The notes: a model not told the origin generated them from the sequence alone. DNA of 44,392 bases from Actinomadura physcomitrii (GCF_008923205.2 NZ_WBMS02000025.1:79066-123457); one strand, 5' to 3'; shown: positions 1-8,395, numbered from the stretch's first letter. Numbers and translations: made by a program.

Positions 1-29
1 CCCGCGGGCGTCTCCCGGCGCTTTTAGTT

Positions 30-51
30 GGGGGGTGTGGTGTTTCCCCCC
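30..51 (-). terminator. G6/C6 stem-loop downstream of the truncated DinB-like gene
   Basis: A run of six G (30-35) pairs with six C (46-51) around a 10-base loop. It lies just past the stop of the minus-strand DinB-like remnant and would act as its terminator. No T-tract is seen, which is usual for actinomycete hairpin terminators. Confidence 0.4.
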
Positions 52-78
52 GCGCTCATAACCACGACACGCCACAAG

Positions 79-432
79 TCAACGGGGTGGTGGGGTGCGG
101 CCGGTGATGCCGAGGACGTGGTGCAGGAGGGGGCGTCGTCGGGGACGGGGACGGTGGGGCCCCAGAGGTCTGGGAAGGGGGCCTTCGGGACGAAGTCGGC
201 GACGTGGTCGAGGCAGGCGCGCAGCGTCGCGTCCGGCAGGTCGAACGGTCGGCCGGTGGCGGTGGCGAGGTCCCAGCCGTGCACGACGATCTCGGTGAAC
301 GCGATCTTGCCCCACAGCTCGTTGGACAGTTTCGTGCCGCCCGTCTCCGTCTCGCCCTCCCAGGCCGCCGGGTCGGTCCAGGCCTCGCCGAGCGCCCGGA
401 CGTGCTCGGCGACGCGCTTCTGCCATCCGTGA
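79..432 (-). pseudogene. TIGR03086-type DinB/maleylpyruvate-isomerase-like protein, 5'-truncated and frameshifted
   Basis: The visible part matches the C-terminal half of the actinobacterial TIGR03086 metal-binding (DinB fold) family, with the characteristic VVHGWDLATATGRP segment near 290-250. Family resemblance stops abruptly near position 432, so the N-terminal metal-ligand half is missing. Near the other end the reading frame breaks: with one extra C in the C5 run (G5 on the given strand, 142-146) the protein would end in the normal family tail PLLHHVLGITGR and stop at 79-81; without it the frame reads on through low-complexity sequence. The function would be a thiol- or metal-dependent small-molecule enzyme, but this copy is unlikely to be active. 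A sequencing error is possible for the frameshift, not for the missing half. Confidence 0.65.
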
Positions 433-722
433 CCGAAGCCGGCGGGTTCGGGGAGCCGCCCGCGGGCGAGGCCGGTGGCGCCGCGCGCGACCTCGTCGAG
501 CCCGGCTGCGAGCTGTACCTCGTCAACCGCCAGGCGGACGCGCCCGACACCGTCTGGGTGACGGAACTCTGGCGGGACCAGAGCGCGCTCCAGGCCGTCC
601 TGGAGCGGATCAAGGGCAGCCCCGAGACGGCGGCCGCCATGAAGCTCGTCGCCGCCGCCGAGATGATCGAGCTCGCCCACCAGGGCGGCAAGGGCCCCGT
701 CCCGGCCGGCGAGCGTTCCTGA
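429..722 (+). CDS. Antibiotic biosynthesis monooxygenase (ABM) domain protein, N-terminus shortened
   Basis: The small ferredoxin-like ABM fold is recognisable from PGCELYLVNRQ through VWVTELWRDQ to the C-terminal AEMIEL segment. Members are dimeric cofactor-free monooxygenases or heme/quinol-acting enzymes. The first in-frame start is GTG at 429, giving 97 residues. The stretch between the start and PGCELY (about 24 residues) is shorter than in family members I know (roughly 35) and does not show the usual first beta strand. No ribosome binding site precedes 429. The gene begins exactly where the minus-strand DinB-like gene is cut, so the 5' part may have been lost in the same event. It may be non-functional. 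Confidence 0.5.
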   Translation: MTEAGGFGEPPAGEAGGAARDLVEPGCELYLVNRQADAPDTVWVTELWRDQSALQAVLERIKGSPETAAAMKLVAAAEMIELAHQGGKGPVPAGERS

Positions 723-728
723 GGCGGC

Positions 729-1316
729 TCATGCGGCCGTGGAGGTCTGCTTCTTGGCCTGGCGCACCGCCCGCAGGGCGCCCGCCCAGGCGATCACCTG
801 GTCGAGCATCCCGTTCACGGCGGTGTCGAGTCCCTCTTGGGGGACGAAGGCGCCGGTGTGGAACGAGGGGTGCGTCGCGATGGTGGGCTGGGTGCGGACC
901 GTGGCCACCTGGAGTTCGGAGAGGACGAGCCGCAGCGCCTCGGCGGCCCGGGCCCCGGCGACCCAGCCGCCGTAGCTGATGATCCCGGCGGCCTTGTCGT
1001 TCCACTCCCGGTAGACGTAGTCCAGCGCGTTCTTCAGCGCTCCGGGGTAGGAGTGGTTGTACTCCGGGACGAGGAACACATAGCCGTCGAAGCCGTCGAT
1101 GAGTTCGCCCCAGGCGCGGGTGTGCTCGTGCTGGTACTGCTGGAAGTTCGGGTTGCCGGGCTCGTCGAGGTTGCCGAGGTCGTGGTCGGCGAGGTCGATG
1201 AGTTCGTAGTCGGCGCCGCCGTGGGCGCGGGCGGCCTCCAGCGCCCACGTGGCGATCTGTTCGCCGCGGCGTCCGGGGCGGGTGCTTCCGAGGATGAGCG
1301 CGATGCGAAGCGTCAT
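729..1316 (-). CDS. NADPH-dependent FMN reductase family protein
   Basis: The 195-residue protein has the flavodoxin-like fold of NADPH-dependent FMN/quinone reductases. The FMN phosphate-binding loop GSTRPGRRG is at residues 10-18, and the family signature PEYNHSYPGALKNALDY lies near residues 84-100. Such enzymes use NADPH to reduce FMN, quinones or azo compounds in the cytoplasm. The gene is divergent from the MarR regulator at 1406, and two MarR-type palindromes lie in the intergenic region, one ending 16 bases upstream of this start. A MarR-controlled reductase suggests induction by phenolic, quinone or electrophile stress; the ligand is unknown. Confidence 0.85.
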   Translation of the reverse strand: MTLRIALILGSTRPGRRGEQIATWALEAARAHGGADYELIDLADHDLGNLDEPGNPNFQQYQHEHTRAWGELIDGFDGYVFLVPEYNHSYPGALKNALDYVYREWNDKAAGIISYGGWVAGARAAEALRLVLSELQVATVRTQPTIATHPSFHTGAFVPQEGLDTAVNGMLDQVIAWAGALRAVRQAKKQTSTAA

Positions 1317-1332
1317 GGTGGTCCTTCCAGCT

Positions 1333-1378
1333 GAGTTGATACGTCAACTCTAAGGCGAGACGAGTTGATGTGACAACT
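1333..1378. promoter_or_regulatory. Two MarR-type operator palindromes and a MarR promoter
   Basis: GAGTTGATACGTCAACTC (1333-1350) has perfect 7-base arms around TACG. A second copy, AGTTG-N6-CAACT, lies at 1363-1378. Centres are about 29 bases apart, close to three helical turns. Downstream, TATGCT at 1393-1398 fits a -10 box whose start point would fall on the ATG at 1406. The arrangement would let one MarR dimer pair repress both divergent genes. Confidence 0.65.
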
Positions 1379-1405
1379 TACCTGGTCACGACTATGCTCA
1401 GCGGC

Positions 1406-1864
1406 ATGGCCGAGCCTCGATCGCTGGAACCGGAGGAGTGGGCCTTCTGGGATGCCTGGATGCGCGCGCAGCGGCTGCTCACCAGCGACCTGGAGCGCGG
1501 CCTGCAGCGTGAGTGCGACATCTCGAAGGCCGAGTTCAGCGTCCTGGTGACGCTGTGGCAGGCCGGCGGCCGCGAGATGCGGGTCGGCGAACTCTCCGAG
1601 TCGCTCGACTGGGACAAGAGCCGCGTCTCACATCAGCTGACGCGGATGGAGAAGCGCGGCTTCGTCAAGCGCACCCAGTACGGGGCCGACGGGCGCCGCG
1701 CCGGGATCGGGCTGACCGACGAGGGCCGCCGCGCCGCCGAGAAGGCCGTCCAGGTGCACGGCCGCAACATCCGCCGCCACTTCTTCGACTCGCTGACCCC
1801 CGAGCAGGCATCGGCCATCCGGGCATGGAGCGAGCAGACAGTAGACCGCCTCAGGGCGCGGTGA
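1406..1864 (+). CDS. MarR-family transcriptional regulator
   Basis: This is a winged-helix MarR repressor of about 152 residues. The recognition helix region is VGELSESLDWDKSRVSHQLTR and the wing follows around GADGRRAGIGLTDEG. An upstream in-frame GTG at 1370 is possible but lies inside the second operator copy. ATG 1406 is preferred because a -10-like TATGCT ends seven bases before it, which fits a leaderless transcript; no ribosome binding site is seen. It is divergent from the FMN reductase and probably represses that gene and itself. Its 3' end overlaps the convergent aminotransferase gene by 14 bases. Confidence 0.85.
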   Translation: MAEPRSLEPEEWAFWDAWMRAQRLLTSDLERGLQRECDISKAEFSVLVTLWQAGGREMRVGELSESLDWDKSRVSHQLTRMEKRGFVKRTQYGADGRRAGIGLTDEGRRAAEKAVQVHGRNIRRHFFDSLTPEQASAIRAWSEQTVDRLRAR

Positions 1865-2648
1865 GGGGTTCGGCCTCGTAGGCCTGGTGGAGCAGGTCGA
1901 GGAAGCGGGGCGCGCCGGGGACGGGCGCCGGGCCGATCCGGTGGACGGCGATGCCCGGCGTCCAGGAGTTCATGACCACGGCGCCCGACAACGACGGGAC
2001 GTCGGCCGGCGTCACCTCCCGGACGCGCTGGGGCACGCCGAGCCGGTCCAGTCGGCGGCGGACGATGCCCATCGTGGTGCCGGCCAGCATGGGCGCGTCG
2101 GGCCACACGACGGCGTCGCCGTCCCAGAAGGCGAGGTTCCAGATCGTGGCCTCGCTGAACCGGCCGCGCCGGTCGACGAACGCGGCGTCGTCGAAGCCGT
2201 CCCTGACGGCCCGCCGCATGAAGTAGGTCTTGGCCACCTCGCCGACGTGCTTCACGGCGGGCAGGACCCGCTCGTACTCGACCGTCGCCAGGGCCAGCGG
2301 GCCCGCGGGGCCGGACGCGGGCGGGCGGGTGCGGACCAGGACGTCGAGGTCTTCGGTCTCGCCCGCGCCGGACCGTCCCGGCGCCGCGTACACGGTGGCC
2401 GTCAGCGAGACGTCCGGCGGGCTCGCCTCCAGCGCCGTCCGCAGGAAGGACCGCACCCGGCCATCGGGAAGCGCCCGGCCGAACAGCTCCGCCGACGCGA
2501 ACCGCAGCCGCTCCAGGTGCAGGTCGAGGCCCCGGATCCGCCCCCCGCGCACCTGCATGGCGGTGAAATGGGCGTAGCCCGCGAAGGCGAGCGGCGCGAG
2601 CTCTCCGGCGGTCGCCGCGCGGCCGTTGCGGTGCGCGAGTGCGGTCAT
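1851..2648 (-). CDS. Class IV PLP-dependent aminotransferase (BCAT/ADC-lyase fold)
   Basis: The 265-residue protein has the fold-type IV pattern. The probable PLP lysine is K133 in LPAVKHVG, and the cofactor-binding glutamate is E166 in GRFSEATIWNLAFWDG, followed by LAGTTMGIVRR. Family members are branched-chain aminotransferases, D-amino-acid aminotransferases or aminodeoxychorismate lyases; substrate cannot be assigned here. The start at 2648 is chosen over an in-frame ATG four codons upstream because GGAGG (2654-2658) sits at the right distance. The promoter at 2690-2719 has MerR architecture, so the divergent MerR at 2734 probably controls it. Confidence 0.8.
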   Translation of the reverse strand: MTALAHRNGRAATAGELAPLAFAGYAHFTAMQVRGGRIRGLDLHLERLRFASAELFGRALPDGRVRSFLRTALEASPPDVSLTATVYAAPGRSGAGETEDLDVLVRTRPPASGPAGPLALATVEYERVLPAVKHVGEVAKTYFMRRAVRDGFDDAAFVDRRGRFSEATIWNLAFWDGDAVVWPDAPMLAGTTMGIVRRRLDRLGVPQRVREVTPADVPSLSGAVVMNSWTPGIAVHRIGPAPVPGAPRFLDLLHQAYEAEPLTAP

Positions 2649-2688
2649 CGGTGCCTCCACCGGTCCGGAATGATCGTTGGCGAGGCGA

Positions 2689-2719
2689 CGTTACGGCTTC
2701 ACACCGGTGAGAGGGTCAA
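2689..2719 (-). promoter_or_regulatory. MerR-type promoter with palindrome in an over-long spacer
   Basis: Read on the minus strand, TTGACC (2719-2714) and a -10-like GTAACG or CGTAAC (near 2695-2689) are 18-19 bases apart. The spacer holds the palindrome CACCGGTG within TCTCACCGGTGTGA. A dyad inside a lengthened spacer is the hallmark of MerR-activated promoters. It points at the aminotransferase gene. Confidence 0.6.
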
Positions 2720-2733
2720 GCGGGGACGGTGAC

Positions 2734-3081
2734 ATGCTGATCGGGGAGTTGTCCCGGCGGACCGGGGTCAGCACGCGGCTGCTGCGGTACTACGAGGAGC
2801 AGGGCCTGCTCGCGGCCGGGCGCGACGCGAACGGCTACCGGCGCTACTCCGAGGAATCCGTGGCGACCGTGCGGAAGATCCGCGTGCTGCTGGAGGCGGG
2901 CCTGTCCACCGCGGTGATCCGGCAGGTGCTCCCCTGCACGCGGGACGCCCGTCCGGCCTTCGACTGGTGCTCCGGCATCCGCGACGTCCTGGGCCGGGAG
3001 CTGGCGGCGCTGGACGACCGCATCGAGGGGCTCCAGCGCAACCGCGGCGCGATCGCCGGGTTCCTGGCCGGCGACCGCTAG
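2734..3081 (+). CDS. MerR-family transcriptional regulator
   Basis: ATG 2734 gives 115 residues beginning MLIGELSRRTGVSTRLLRYYEEQGLL, the classic MerR helix-turn-helix and wing, followed by GYRRYSEESV and a short coiled-coil dimerisation helix. Two cysteines (C68 in VLPCTRD and C79 in FDWCSG) are present in the effector region, but the pattern is not that of the known metal or SoxR iron-sulfur subgroups. An in-frame upstream ATG (2677) would place the start inside the shared promoter and is less likely. The protein probably twists the 18-19 bp spacer promoter of the divergent aminotransferase gene. Confidence 0.85.
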   Translation: MLIGELSRRTGVSTRLLRYYEEQGLLAAGRDANGYRRYSEESVATVRKIRVLLEAGLSTAVIRQVLPCTRDARPAFDWCSGIRDVLGRELAALDDRIEGLQRNRGAIAGFLAGDR

Positions 3082-3131
3082 GCGGACGGGCCGGTCCGTC
3101 ACCGTGGACGCCGGCGACGCGCCCCGCTCCG

Positions 3132-3299
3132 TCACTCGGGGCGGTCGGCCTTGGTGACGGCGCGGACGGCCGGGCGGAGGATGTCGACGACCCGGTCCGG
3201 GTCGGCGTCGGCCAGGTGGTCGAGCGCCAGGAGGTGGCGGCCGAGGGCGACCCCGATCAGCACCGCGCTGATGACGGCGGCGCGCAGGTCGGCGTCCGC
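3132..3299 (-). pseudogene. TetR-family regulator, C-terminal remnant
   Basis: Residues ADADLRAAVISAVLIGVALGRHLL followed by ADPDRVVDILRPAV match the end of the ligand-binding domain of TetR regulators. The helix-turn-helix and most of the ligand domain, roughly 140-150 residues, are missing. Resemblance ends near 3299, immediately next to the SnoaL-like remnant on the other strand. No DNA-binding function can remain. Confidence 0.6.
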
Positions 3300-3303
3300 C
3301 CTC

Positions 3304-3483
3304 CACCGGACCACCGACCCGGAGGTCGTGATCATGGAACTCACCAGCGTCGGCCGGGTCGTCGCGACCGGCGAGCCGTTCGAGGTGCCCTGCGTCCAGG
3401 TCTTCCGGATCCGCGACGGCCGGATCGTGCTCTTCCGCGACTACGTCGGCGCCGGTGCGCTGCCGGCCCCCGACCCGGCCTGA
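3304..3483 (+). pseudogene. SnoaL/NTF2-like protein, C-terminal remnant
   Basis: HRTTDPEVVIMELTSVGRVV, then VPCVQVFRIRDGRIVLFRDY, is the C-terminal beta-sheet of SnoaL-like ketosteroid-isomerase-fold proteins. The N-terminal helices are absent. The first in-frame ATG (3334) would leave only 49 residues, too short for the fold. A TetR regulator divergent from a SnoaL-like gene is a common pair, so the two remnants may come from one such locus that lost its middle. Confidence 0.6.
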
Positions 3484-3569
3484 TCCGGGCGCTGCGCGCG
3501 ATCGGGCACCTGGCACGGCCGCGTCATCTGGACCCACGGTGTCGGTGCCCCGCGCTAACGTTCAGCCGC

Positions 3570-6203
3570 ATGGTCGATCATCCCACCGCCTTCCCTGACG
3601 AGAACGTTCTGGCCGTCCCCGACGCGTGGCTGGAGGACCTGGTCCCCCGGCACGGGGGCCTGGCACCGGTGCCCCGGACCGCCCCGGATCCGGAGGCGCA
3701 CGCCGCCGTCCGCGCGAGCCTGGCGACCGCCGAGCCCCTCGTCCGCGAGGTGCTGGAGCACCGGGGCACCGCGCCGGATCTCGCCGAGGCGGGGCTCGCC
3801 TTCCTGAAGGGCGAGGCCACCCCGCTGGGGGCGGCAGTGGTCGCGCGGGTGGAGACGATGGCGCGGACGAGGTCGAGCCTCACCTGCGACCCCGGCTGGG
3901 CCGACCACCTCGCGGCCGAGCACGGGCTCGCCTTGGCCGCCTGCGCGTTCGCCGAGATCGAGGGAGTCCATGTCCGCGGCGACGGCGGGTCGATAGGGCT
4001 CAACGAGAAGCCGGTCAGCGTCGTGGCCGGCGCGGGCGGCCTCGACCACGCCCACTGGGCCCCGCGCCGCGCGGGCCGCCGGATGCGGGCGCTTCTGGCC
4101 GCGGCCGGCGAGGACGACCGCGACGCGGCCGCACGGGCGCTTGCCGGGCACCGCCAAGGACCGGTCCGGCGGCTGATCACGGCCTTCCTTATGCCGGACC
4201 GGACGGACTGGGTCGACGAGTGCTGCCAGGACCCGCCGGAGCGCCCGTCGTACTACACCTCGTCCGGCGCCAAGATGCTGTGGTTGTCGCTGGGGACCGC
4301 CGCGCAGGTCGAGACGCTCGGCGACTGGGCCGTCCTGCGGTTCGGCGAGCGGGAACCCGGCGTGATCCACACCCTGGTCGACGGGCTGGGCGAGGCCGTG
4401 GCGCCGGTGCTGGCGCGGTCGCTGGACGGCGACGCGGAACCGAAGGAACGGCGCCTCATCGTGGACGCGCTCGCGCGGATCCCCGGCGACGAGGCGTTCC
4501 AGATCATGGGCGGCCGGCTCGACGCGGTGCACGTCCTGCCCGCGATGGAGGCGATGATCGAGCGGTTCCCGGTCCGGGCGCTGCGGCTCCTGCCGGAGCT
4601 CGGCACCGGCACCGCCCGGCGGTCGTCGATGGCGGCGGGCCTGCTCAACGCGCACCTGGAGGCGCACCCCGACCTGGTCGCAGCGGCGGACCTGAGCCCG
4701 CGGGCCCGGGAGGCGCTCGACGCCCTCCAAGCGGCGCGGGTGGCTGAGGCACCGCTCGACAAGGTGCCCGCGGCCCTCCGGAAGGGTGGGCCCAAGGGGG
4801 CGCCGGGGTGGGCGCGCCCGGCCGCGCTGCCGCAGGTCCTGCTGCGGGGCCGCGAGCACGCGCTGCCCACGGAGGCGAGCGGCCACCTGGTCGAGGCCCT
4901 GAGCAAGGCGAGCCCGCGGCGCCCGCCCGCCCAGAAGCTCCGGGGCGCACTCGACGCGCTCGACCCCGGGTCGCTGGCCGAGTTCGGCTGGAGCCTGTTC
5001 GAGCGGTGGCGGGCGTCCGGCGAGGCGACGCGGATCGGCTGGGCGCTGGCGCAGCTCGGCTGGACCGGCGACGACGAGATCGCGCGGCGGCTCGGCGGGC
5101 TGGCGCGTTCCTGGCCCGGGCAGAACGGGATCCAGCTGCCGCTGAAGGCGCTCGACGTGCTCGCCGGGATCGGCACGGACGTGGCGGTCATGCAGCTGCA
5201 TCTCGTCGCGGAGAAGGCCCGGCCCAAGCGGCTCAAGAAGCGGGCGGGGCAGCTGCTGACCGAGGTCGCCGCCGAGCGCGGCCTCACGATGGAGCAGCTC
5301 GGCGACCGGATCGTCCCCGACTTCGGCCTGGACGAGCGCGGCGGCATGACGCTCGACTACGGTCCCCGGACGTTCACGGTGGGCTTCGACGAGCAGCTGA
5401 GACCGGTGGTGTTCGACGGCCGGGGGACGCTCCGCAAGGCGCTGCCCAAGCCCGGCGCCAAGGACGACCCGGAGGCCGCGCCCGCCGCGTACCGGGCGTT
5501 CACCGGGCTGAAGAAGGACGTCCGCACGGTCGCCGCCGACCAGATCGGCCGCCTGGAGCGGGCCATGGCCGCGCAGCGGCGGTGGACGACCGGCGACTTC
5601 CGGCGGCTGTTCGTCCGGCACCCGCTGCTGTGGCACCTCGTCAGGCGCCTGGTCTGGCTCTGCGACGGGGAGGGCGCCGCTCCCGTCGCGTTCCGGATCG
5701 CCGAGGACCGCACGTTCGCGGGCGTGGACGACGAGGCGCTGCTGCTCCCGGAGTCCGGCGAGGTCCGGATCGCCCACCCGCTGCACCTGGGCGAGGACGT
5801 ATCGGCCTGGTCGGCGGTCTTCGCCGACTACGAGATCCTCCAGCCGTTCCCGCAGCTCGGCCGCGCCGTCCACGCGTTCACGGCGGAGGAGGCCGCCGGC
5901 AACCGGCTCGACCGGGTCGCGGGCACCGTGGTCGGCGTCGGGAAGGTGCTGGGCCTGGAGCGCCGGGGCTGGCAGCGCGGGACGCCGGAGGACGCGGGCG
6001 TCCAGCACTGCCTGGCCCGCGGCGTGGCAGGGCGGACGGTCGTCCTGGACGTGAGCCCGGGATTCCCGGTGATGTCCCCCGCCGAGTGGCCCGAGCAGAC
6101 CCTCGGCAGCGTGTGGATCGCCGAGTCGGAGGCGTCCTTCGGGGAGCTGGACGAGGTCGAGGCGTCCGAACTGCTCCTAACCCTGCACGATCTCGCCGCT
6201 AGC

Positions 6204-6209
<6 letters not shown>
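3570..6209 (+). CDS. DUF4132 domain-containing protein
   Basis: The 879-residue protein is largely alpha-helical, with HEAT-like repeats through its middle and a C-terminal DUF4132 region (about residues 630-830: LKKDVRTVAADQIGRLERAM, then RRWTTGDFRRLFVRHPLLWHL). E. coli MolR/YehI proteins carry the same domain, often with a WGR domain, which is absent here. No enzymatic activity is established for the family. ATG 3570 is preceded by TAACGT at 3556-3561, placed so that the transcript would be nearly leaderless; no ribosome binding site is visible. The next gene downstream is on the same strand and could be cotranscribed, were it not for the fold-back between them. Confidence 0.8.
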
Positions 6210-6295
<86 letters not shown>

Positions 6296-6360
6296 AGGGC
6301 GGGGGTGCGGGCGATCCTTTACGCTCTGGTGCTCACGGTCGGCCGGGATGCGGGGTTGGT

Positions 6361-7746
6361 GTGGATTCGTTCAGTGATGCGCTGCTGGCGCTGGCGGCGC
6401 CGCGGCTGGGTGTGGCCGCGGAGCGCTCGATGCGGCTCAACCGCGCCCTCGAAGGGACGACCTTCCGCAGGGACCTGGAGGCGGGCGTCGCGTGGTCGGA
6501 CGACCGGCGGATGGCCGCCGGGATCCTCGGCAGCCACGCCGAGGACAACACCTTCCAGTGGAGCTGGGTCGTCCCGGGCTTCGCCGGGACGCCGGCCGCC
6601 GCGCACGCCGAGCGGCTCAGGGAGATCGGTGAGCGGCACGGCGTCCCCGAGCTGACCGAGCCCCTCGTCGACCTCGGCGAATTCTACGATCCGCGGGCCG
6701 CCGCCGACGACCTCGCCCTGATGGCGGTCGCGCTGCTGGAGGCGAGCGCCGCGATCCGGCACGGGCACGGCGGCCGGGCGCTGACGTTCATCGTCGCCGA
6801 CGCGCCCGAGCTCGCGTCCGGCGGGCCCGACGCGGAGCGCGCCGCGGACTGCCTGCGGCGCGCCGCCGACCTCCTCGGCGACCACGGCGCCCGGCGCCAC
6901 ACGGAGGCGATGGTGCGCGGCTACGCCGAGCACCACGGCCTCGCGGTGCGGGAGACGGAGATCGAGCTGCCGGGCGGGGCCGTCCCCTTCCCCGGCAGCG
7001 AGGACGGCCGGTCCGACCTGCTGCTCGTCAACGAGCTCGACGTGAACGAGCCCGTCCCGCCGGCCATCCTGGCGACGGCTGCTCCGGCGCTGGCGTGCGC
7101 GCTGGCCGGGCAGAACGCGCTGATCGACCGGCTTTCCGAGGACGGCGTGGACTGGCGGACGCCCGCCTGGGACCCGGAGGCCCGGACGCTGCGCTTCGGC
7201 GACGCCGTCACCGTGCAGGCCCGCGAGCTCGGCGTCCTACGGCAGGACGGCACCTGGGCATGGGCGGAAGGCGACGGCACGGCGCAGGCGAAGGAGCTGG
7301 TCGCCGGGGGCGGCGAGGCGTCGTGGGCCGCCGCCGAGGTGGACCTGAGCGGGCATCCCCGGCCCGCGCACGTCGCGGAGCTGCTGGCCTGCACGGCCGC
7401 GCGGCTCGGCGGCGGCTGGGGCGCGTGGTCGGTGCCGGGGCCCGGCGGCGAGCGGCGGTTCGCGCTCACCGATCCCGAGGGGCCGGACATCGGCGCGGAC
7501 GCCATGCTGGCCGCGCTGCACACCGCCGCCAACATCGTCCAGCAGCTCGTCCTGCGCAGGGACCGCCGCGAGGTGACGCGCGCGATGGGGCTCGGGCTGT
7601 TCGAGCACTGCGGCTACGTCCCGTGGGGCGCCGGCGAGCCCGAGTTCCTGATGGGCGTGCGGGGCCTGTACCAGGCGCGGGCCTACGTCAGCGCGGACGG
7701 CACCATCTACCGCCTGTCCTCGGGCCTGTTCGGCCAGCCGGGCTGA
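6361..7746 (+). CDS. DUF6882-like protein
   Basis: GTG 6361 gives 461 residues beginning MDSFSDALLALAAPRLGVA. Two segments, ILGSHAEDNTFQWSWVVPG near residue 57 and LGVLRQDGTWAWAEGDG near residue 290, resemble each other and the WLWAWAN-type core of DUF6882 proteins, so the chain looks like an internal duplication. No enzyme motif, signal peptide or membrane segment is seen. A candidate -10 box TACGCT lies at 6320-6325. The longer open frame starting in the poly-G tract is rejected because it begins inside the homopolymer. Family assignment is from pattern memory and moderate in certainty. Confidence 0.65.
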   Translation: MDSFSDALLALAAPRLGVAAERSMRLNRALEGTTFRRDLEAGVAWSDDRRMAAGILGSHAEDNTFQWSWVVPGFAGTPAAAHAERLREIGERHGVPELTEPLVDLGEFYDPRAAADDLALMAVALLEASAAIRHGHGGRALTFIVADAPELASGGPDAERAADCLRRAADLLGDHGARRHTEAMVRGYAEHHGLAVRETEIELPGGAVPFPGSEDGRSDLLLVNELDVNEPVPPAILATAAPALACALAGQNALIDRLSEDGVDWRTPAWDPEARTLRFGDAVTVQARELGVLRQDGTWAWAEGDGTAQAKELVAGGGEASWAAAEVDLSGHPRPAHVAELLACTAARLGGGWGAWSVPGPGGERRFALTDPEGPDIGADAMLAALHTAANIVQQLVLRRDRREVTRAMGLGLFEHCGYVPWGAGEPEFLMGVRGLYQARAYVSADGTIYRLSSGLFGQPG

Positions 7747-7874
7747 CGCGCGCCACCGCCGCGGGCCGCGCCCTGCTCGCCGAGGACGAGCGGTGGCGCG
7801 AGCTGAGCGAGTCCACCACCGCGGACGGCGCGGCCGCCGAGCACCTCGACCCGCTCGGGCACGACCGCGACTGA
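7746..7874 (+). pseudogene. Possible C-terminal remnant of a PadR/MarR-like regulator
   Basis: In the frame ending at 7874 the residues ATAAGRALLAEDERWRELSE resemble the LTxAGRALLAE tail of small winged-helix regulators such as PadR. There is no start codon in frame and the sequence begins right at the stop of the preceding gene. It could equally be chance coding potential in high-GC DNA. Confidence 0.2.
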
Positions 7875-7884
7875 CGCCCCGCCC

Positions 7885-8370
7885 TCAGCGGGCGCGGCGT
7901 TCCTCGTCCTCCAGCAGCGGGCCCAGCCGGAACGGGACCTGCTCGGTCAGGACGATCGAGGTCGTGCTGCGGCGCACGCCCGGGCACACGAGGATCGCGT
8001 CGATCACCTCGTGCAGCTGCTTGCCGTTGGGCGCGACCGCCCGCACGAGCAGGTCGCCCTGGCCGGTGATGCCGAGCACCTCCAGCACGCGCGGGATCGC
8101 CGCGAGCGCCTGCGCGGCCTCGCGGAGCCGGCCCTGCGCGACCTCCAGGGTGACGAACGCGGTCAGCTCGAAGCCGAGGGCGCCGAGGTCGACCTCCCGG
8201 CCCCGGTGCCCGATGACGCCGTCGCGTTCCAGCCGCTCGACGCGGGCGTGCGCGGTGTTGCGGGCGATGCCGAGCTTGGCGGCCAGTTCGGTGATGCCGA
8301 TGCGGGGCTGCTCGACCAGCCGGCGCAGGATCTGGATATCGAGAAGGGCAACACGCGTCACAACGCTCAT
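7885..8370 (-). CDS. Lrp/AsnC-family transcriptional regulator
   Basis: The protein (about 161 residues) has an N-terminal helix-turn-helix (LDIQILRRLVEQPRIGITELAAKLGIARNTAHARVERL) and a C-terminal RAM/AsnC ligand domain (VTLEVAQGRLREAAQALAAIP, then GQGDLLVRAVAP). ATG 8370 is given; a GTG at 8361 is an equal or better start because GGAG (8371-8374) is nine bases upstream of it. It is divergent from the indolepyruvate oxidoreductase gene, so it probably senses an aromatic or branched-chain amino acid or its keto acid and controls that gene. Palindromic candidate sites lie at 8396-8412. Confidence 0.85.
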   Translation of the reverse strand: MSVVTRVALLDIQILRRLVEQPRIGITELAAKLGIARNTAHARVERLERDGVIGHRGREVDLGALGFELTAFVTLEVAQGRLREAAQALAAIPRVLEVLGITGQGDLLVRAVAPNGKQLHEVIDAILVCPGVRRSTTSIVLTEQVPFRLGPLLEDEERRAR

Positions 8371-8395
8371 CTCCGGCGGGTAACTCGGTTCCGAC

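Noticed and set aside
2967..3569. N-terminal extension of the DUF4132 frame
   Set aside because: The extension crosses the MerR gene and both remnants in another frame and lacks protein-like composition; ATG 3570 has a well-placed -10 box.
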